Assembly: GCA_900771305.1 (NCBI GenBank)
Contig: CAAGNL010000028.1
Coordinates: forward strand, 1-17,979
Reading direction: 5' to 3'
Source: Kiritimatiellia bacterium
GTDB lineage: Bacteria > Verrucomicrobiota > Kiritimatiellia > RFP12 > UBA1067
DNA: 17,979 nt
This document shows, in pieces, positions 13,592 through 17,979 of this stretch. The translations under genes were made by a program, and so were the position numbers. The first letter of the stretch is position 1, and each line of letters begins with the position of its first letter. The notes under the pieces are model-generated. The model had not been told where the DNA came from and did no database searches. It saw nothing but the letters and a program-made list of their open reading frames with translations.

Positions 13592-14461
13592 TTGTACGGG
13601 GGTGGGGAAGAGAGTCGCGGAAGGGGGAGGGGGCCAGTTTCCTGGCGGTCCTTCGCCCTTGCCGTTGGACTGCACCTTGCCCTGTTCGGCACTTTCTGGG
13701 GCATCACTGAATGGATTCGGCGCAACCAGGACGTCATCATCCCCCTCGACATGCTGATGGTCGTACCGCCGTGGGCCGAGCAGACCGATGATCCCGACCC
13801 CGACCCCAATCCTCCTCCTCCGGAGCAGGAGCAGCAGCCCGGACCGCCGCCGCCAGAGCCACCCAAGATCGAAGAGCCCAAGCCGATTGTGGACGCCGTC
13901 GAGAAGGTCGTCGAGAAGGAAAAACCGAAGGAGAAGCCCAAGGAGAAACCCAAAGAAAAGCAGAAACCGCTGAATCTGAGGGAGAAGGCGAAGCTCGTCA
14001 AGACACCGCCCCAGCCGCTGAATCTGAGGGAGAAGGCCAAGAAGGTCGAGGCACCGCCGACAATCAAGACGTATGGAAAGGGGACTGCCGCCGACAAGCC
14101 GCTCTCGCCGGAGGAATTCCAAAAGCTCATGAACCAGGGGTACACGATCGGGGCACGCAATCAGATCGCGAAGGACGAGCTGACTCGGTGTGTGACGCTG
14201 ATCCAGCAGGCCATCCGCCGCGAGTGGGACAAGGAGAGCTTCAACTGGAATCCCGGGCTTCGCGCAATCAGGGTCGAACTCCAGTTCGGCTCGGGGGGCG
14301 TCATCAGGAGCTTTCGTGTCCTGCAGGGAAGCGGAGACGGCGAGGTGGACCGCACGGCGCGGAACGCGTTGACGCGGCTCAGGTCCGTACCCGGGCTCTC
14401 CGCGACATTCCTCGAGGTCGCGTCCACCTTTTTCGTCTCGATGGAGCCCGTTTCGCGTTGA
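13592..14461 (+). CDS. TonB-family energy transducer with a proline/lysine-rich spacer
   Basis: This 289-aa protein has one N-terminal membrane helix (about residues 20-42), with His28 inside it, as in TonB. The helix is followed by proline-rich acidic (DPDPDPNPPPPEQEQQPG) and Lys-Glu-Pro repeats that span the periplasm. The C-terminal TonB domain (about 195-285) includes IQQAIRREWDKESF, a central VELQFGSGGVIRSFRVLQGSG, and the closing helix VDRTARNAL. It transmits the force of the ExbB/ExbD motor to outer-membrane receptors. The start is TTG at 13592, supported by AGGAG (13580-13584) 7 nt upstream and by the lack of other start codons before the helix. A TolA-like role is possible. A 16-codon duplication is described separately. 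Confidence 0.88.
   Translation: MYGGGEESRGRGRGPVSWRSFALAVGLHLALFGTFWGITEWIRRNQDVIIPLDMLMVVPPWAEQTDDPDPDPNPPPPEQEQQPGPPPPEPPKIEEPKPIVDAVEKVVEKEKPKEKPKEKPKEKQKPLNLREKAKLVKTPPQPLNLREKAKKVEAPPTIKTYGKGTAADKPLSPEEFQKLMNQGYTIGARNQIAKDELTRCVTLIQQAIRREWDKESFNWNPGLRAIRVELQFGSGGVIRSFRVLQGSGDGEVDRTARNALTRLRSVPGLSATFLEVASTFFVSMEPVSR
13967..14037 (+). repeat. 48-bp-period tandem duplication inside the TonB spacer
   Basis: A 23-base unit occurs identically at 13967-13989 and 14015-14037, 48 bp (16 codons) apart. Both copies encode PLNLREKAK, followed by divergent LVKTPPQ or KVEAPPT. Upstream, the EKPKEKPKEKPKEK run is a shorter repeat. Such units lengthen the periplasmic arm and often vary between strains. 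Confidence 0.9.
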
Positions 14462-14473
14462 TTTTCGGTTTCG

Positions 14474-14496
14474 GATGAATTCGCCGAATTTTCATC
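14474..14496. repeat. Hairpin after tonB
   Basis: Thirteen bases after the TonB stop, the perfect palindrome AATTCG-C-CGAATT (14478-14490) is framed by GATGAA (14474-14479) and TTCATC (14491-14496). No clean T run follows, only CGATTTGCCCCC. It could be a weak terminator or a regulatory site upstream of the rpoB promoter. Confidence 0.4.
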
Positions 14497-14507
14497 GATT
14501 TGCCCCC

Positions 14508-14536
14508 TTGCCCTTTTCGGACAGTAATGCTATAAT
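14508..14536 (+). promoter_or_regulatory. rpoB promoter (extended -10)
   Basis: TTGCCC (14508-14513), a 17-bp spacer and a perfect TATAAT (14531-14536) with TG at 14528-14529 make a well-formed extended -10 promoter. The predicted start is about 14543, giving a leader of about 118 nt. The placement shows that rpoB can be transcribed independently of the tonB operon. Confidence 0.7.
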
Positions 14537-14542
14537 TTACGC

Positions 14543-14660
14543 TTCACCGCCGAAACAGTTAACAAAGTGGTCGCTTACCACACTTCATTCGCGGCGAAAT
14601 CTGTCGATTTTCGTTTCCGTTTGTTTTTGAATCATCAGTGCATGACTGAAAGGTAAGCCA
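14543..14660 (+). other. rpoB 5' leader with small hairpins
   Basis: The leader is AT-richer than flanking genes. A hairpin GTGGT-CGCTT-ACCAC (14567-14581) sits inside an outer stem CGCCG / CGGCG (14548-14552 / 14592-14596). A U-rich stretch (about 14606-14630) follows, then AAAGG (14649-14653) 7 nt before the ATG, a good ribosome site. Leader structure upstream of rpoB could regulate its translation, but nothing here matches a known riboswitch or the L10(L12)4 site. Confidence 0.4.
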
Positions 14661-17456
<2,796 letters not shown>

Positions 17457-17979
17457 AATCAGCTGCTCAACGAGAAGATTCCGCTGGATGTGACGAATTC
17501 GGAGAACGGCGAGATCATCATCCCCGCGAACCGCAAGATCACGAAGGGGCTTCTCTCCAAGCTCGCAAAGGCGCACGACCGCTTCCAGATTCCCGAGAGT
17601 CCGATGGCCGAGAAGATCGAGGCGATCGTCGGCACGTTCCGTCCGCGCTTCGCGGAGATCGAGGACGCCGCGGTCGATGGCGATGCCGATGATTTTGACG
17701 ACATGTCCGGCGAGGGCGGCGTCGTCAAGAGCGTCCGCGTCTACCTCGTCGACAAGAAGAACCTCTCGGTCGGCGACAAGATGGCCGGCCGCCATGGTAA
17801 TAAGGGCTGCATCTCGCGTATTCTGCCGAGCTGCGACATGCCGTTCCTGCCGGACGGCACGCCCGTTGGCATCGTCCTGAACCCGCTGGGCGTGCCTTCT
17901 CGTATGAATCTCGGCCAGCTGTTCGAGACCTACCTCGGCCTCGCGTGCCGCCTGTGCGGCTTCCACGCGGCGACCCCGG
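17457..17979 (+). CDS. rpoB: RNA polymerase beta subunit continuing in frame after TAG, cut by the window end
   Basis: The same frame continues for 174 codons after the TAG to the window edge. It encodes EIIIPANRKITKGLL, then SVRVYLVDKKNLSVGDKMAGRHGNKGC (residues given in part), then GTPVGIVLNPLGVPSRMNLGQ. These are among the most conserved beta-subunit segments and include the Lys pair contacting the active site. No indel is needed to restore frame. If the TAG is real, a separate polypeptide would have to start at GTG 17490 or ATG 17604, but neither has an obvious ribosome site. If TAG is an error, this is the rest of one rpoB gene. A further 150-200 residues of the family are expected beyond the window. 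Confidence 0.9.

Overview
The window is one end of an assembled contig from a GC-rich, Gram-negative bacterium. All convincing genes are on the + strand. TonB/ExbB/ExbD energy transduction, a lipoprotein, a ChlI-type ComM, an RNase HIII with its N-terminal TBP-like domain, and lysine/alanine- or proline/glutamate-rich tails on cytoplasmic proteins suggest the PVC group, perhaps Verrucomicrobiota/Kiritimatiellota. This placement is an inference from gene style and was not tested. The first 21 bases are an untrimmed Illumina adapter, so the left edge is a true contig end.

Layout, left to right. (1) A 5'-truncated DUF2851 gene, then a small DUF486 membrane protein whose promoter overlaps the end of DUF2851. 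(2) A 166-bp regulatory gap with two perfect palindromes and a TTGACA-type promoter, then comM and comEC, a compact competence pair. (3) A promoter followed by a TPR lipoprotein, a CvpA-like membrane protein, an ECF-type sigma factor and a one-TM protein with QW-like toroid repeats. The last three overlap by 4 bp. (4) A promoter followed by an unrecognised 232-aa protein, a ParA ATPase without ParB, a DtxR/MntR-type metalloregulator and a hexuronate-type MFS transporter. The last three overlap by 4 bp. A strong GNRA-loop hairpin follows. (5) A leaderless-looking promoter directly before rnhC, then exbB/tolQ, exbD/tolR and tonB in an overlapping operon. (6) A separate promoter and leader, then rpoB, which runs off the right edge.

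The most striking observation is an in-frame TAG inside rpoB (17454-17456). It sits in the lineage-variable insertion before the conserved GDKMAGRHGNKG block. Frame and conservation resume immediately after it. TAG is the ordinary stop of three other genes here, so reassignment is unlikely. An assembly or sequencing error, a strain-level nonsense mutation, or a naturally split or readthrough beta subunit remain possible.

Other points of interest are a recurring extended -10 promoter class (TGnTAtnAT) that places the start codon at or within about 5 nt of the predicted transcript start in three genes, the sigma/toroid pair, and the ParA-DtxR-transporter operon headed by an unknown protein. I found no tRNA, rRNA, CRISPR array, insertion sequence or prophage signature. 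No gap without a gene exceeds 200 bases.
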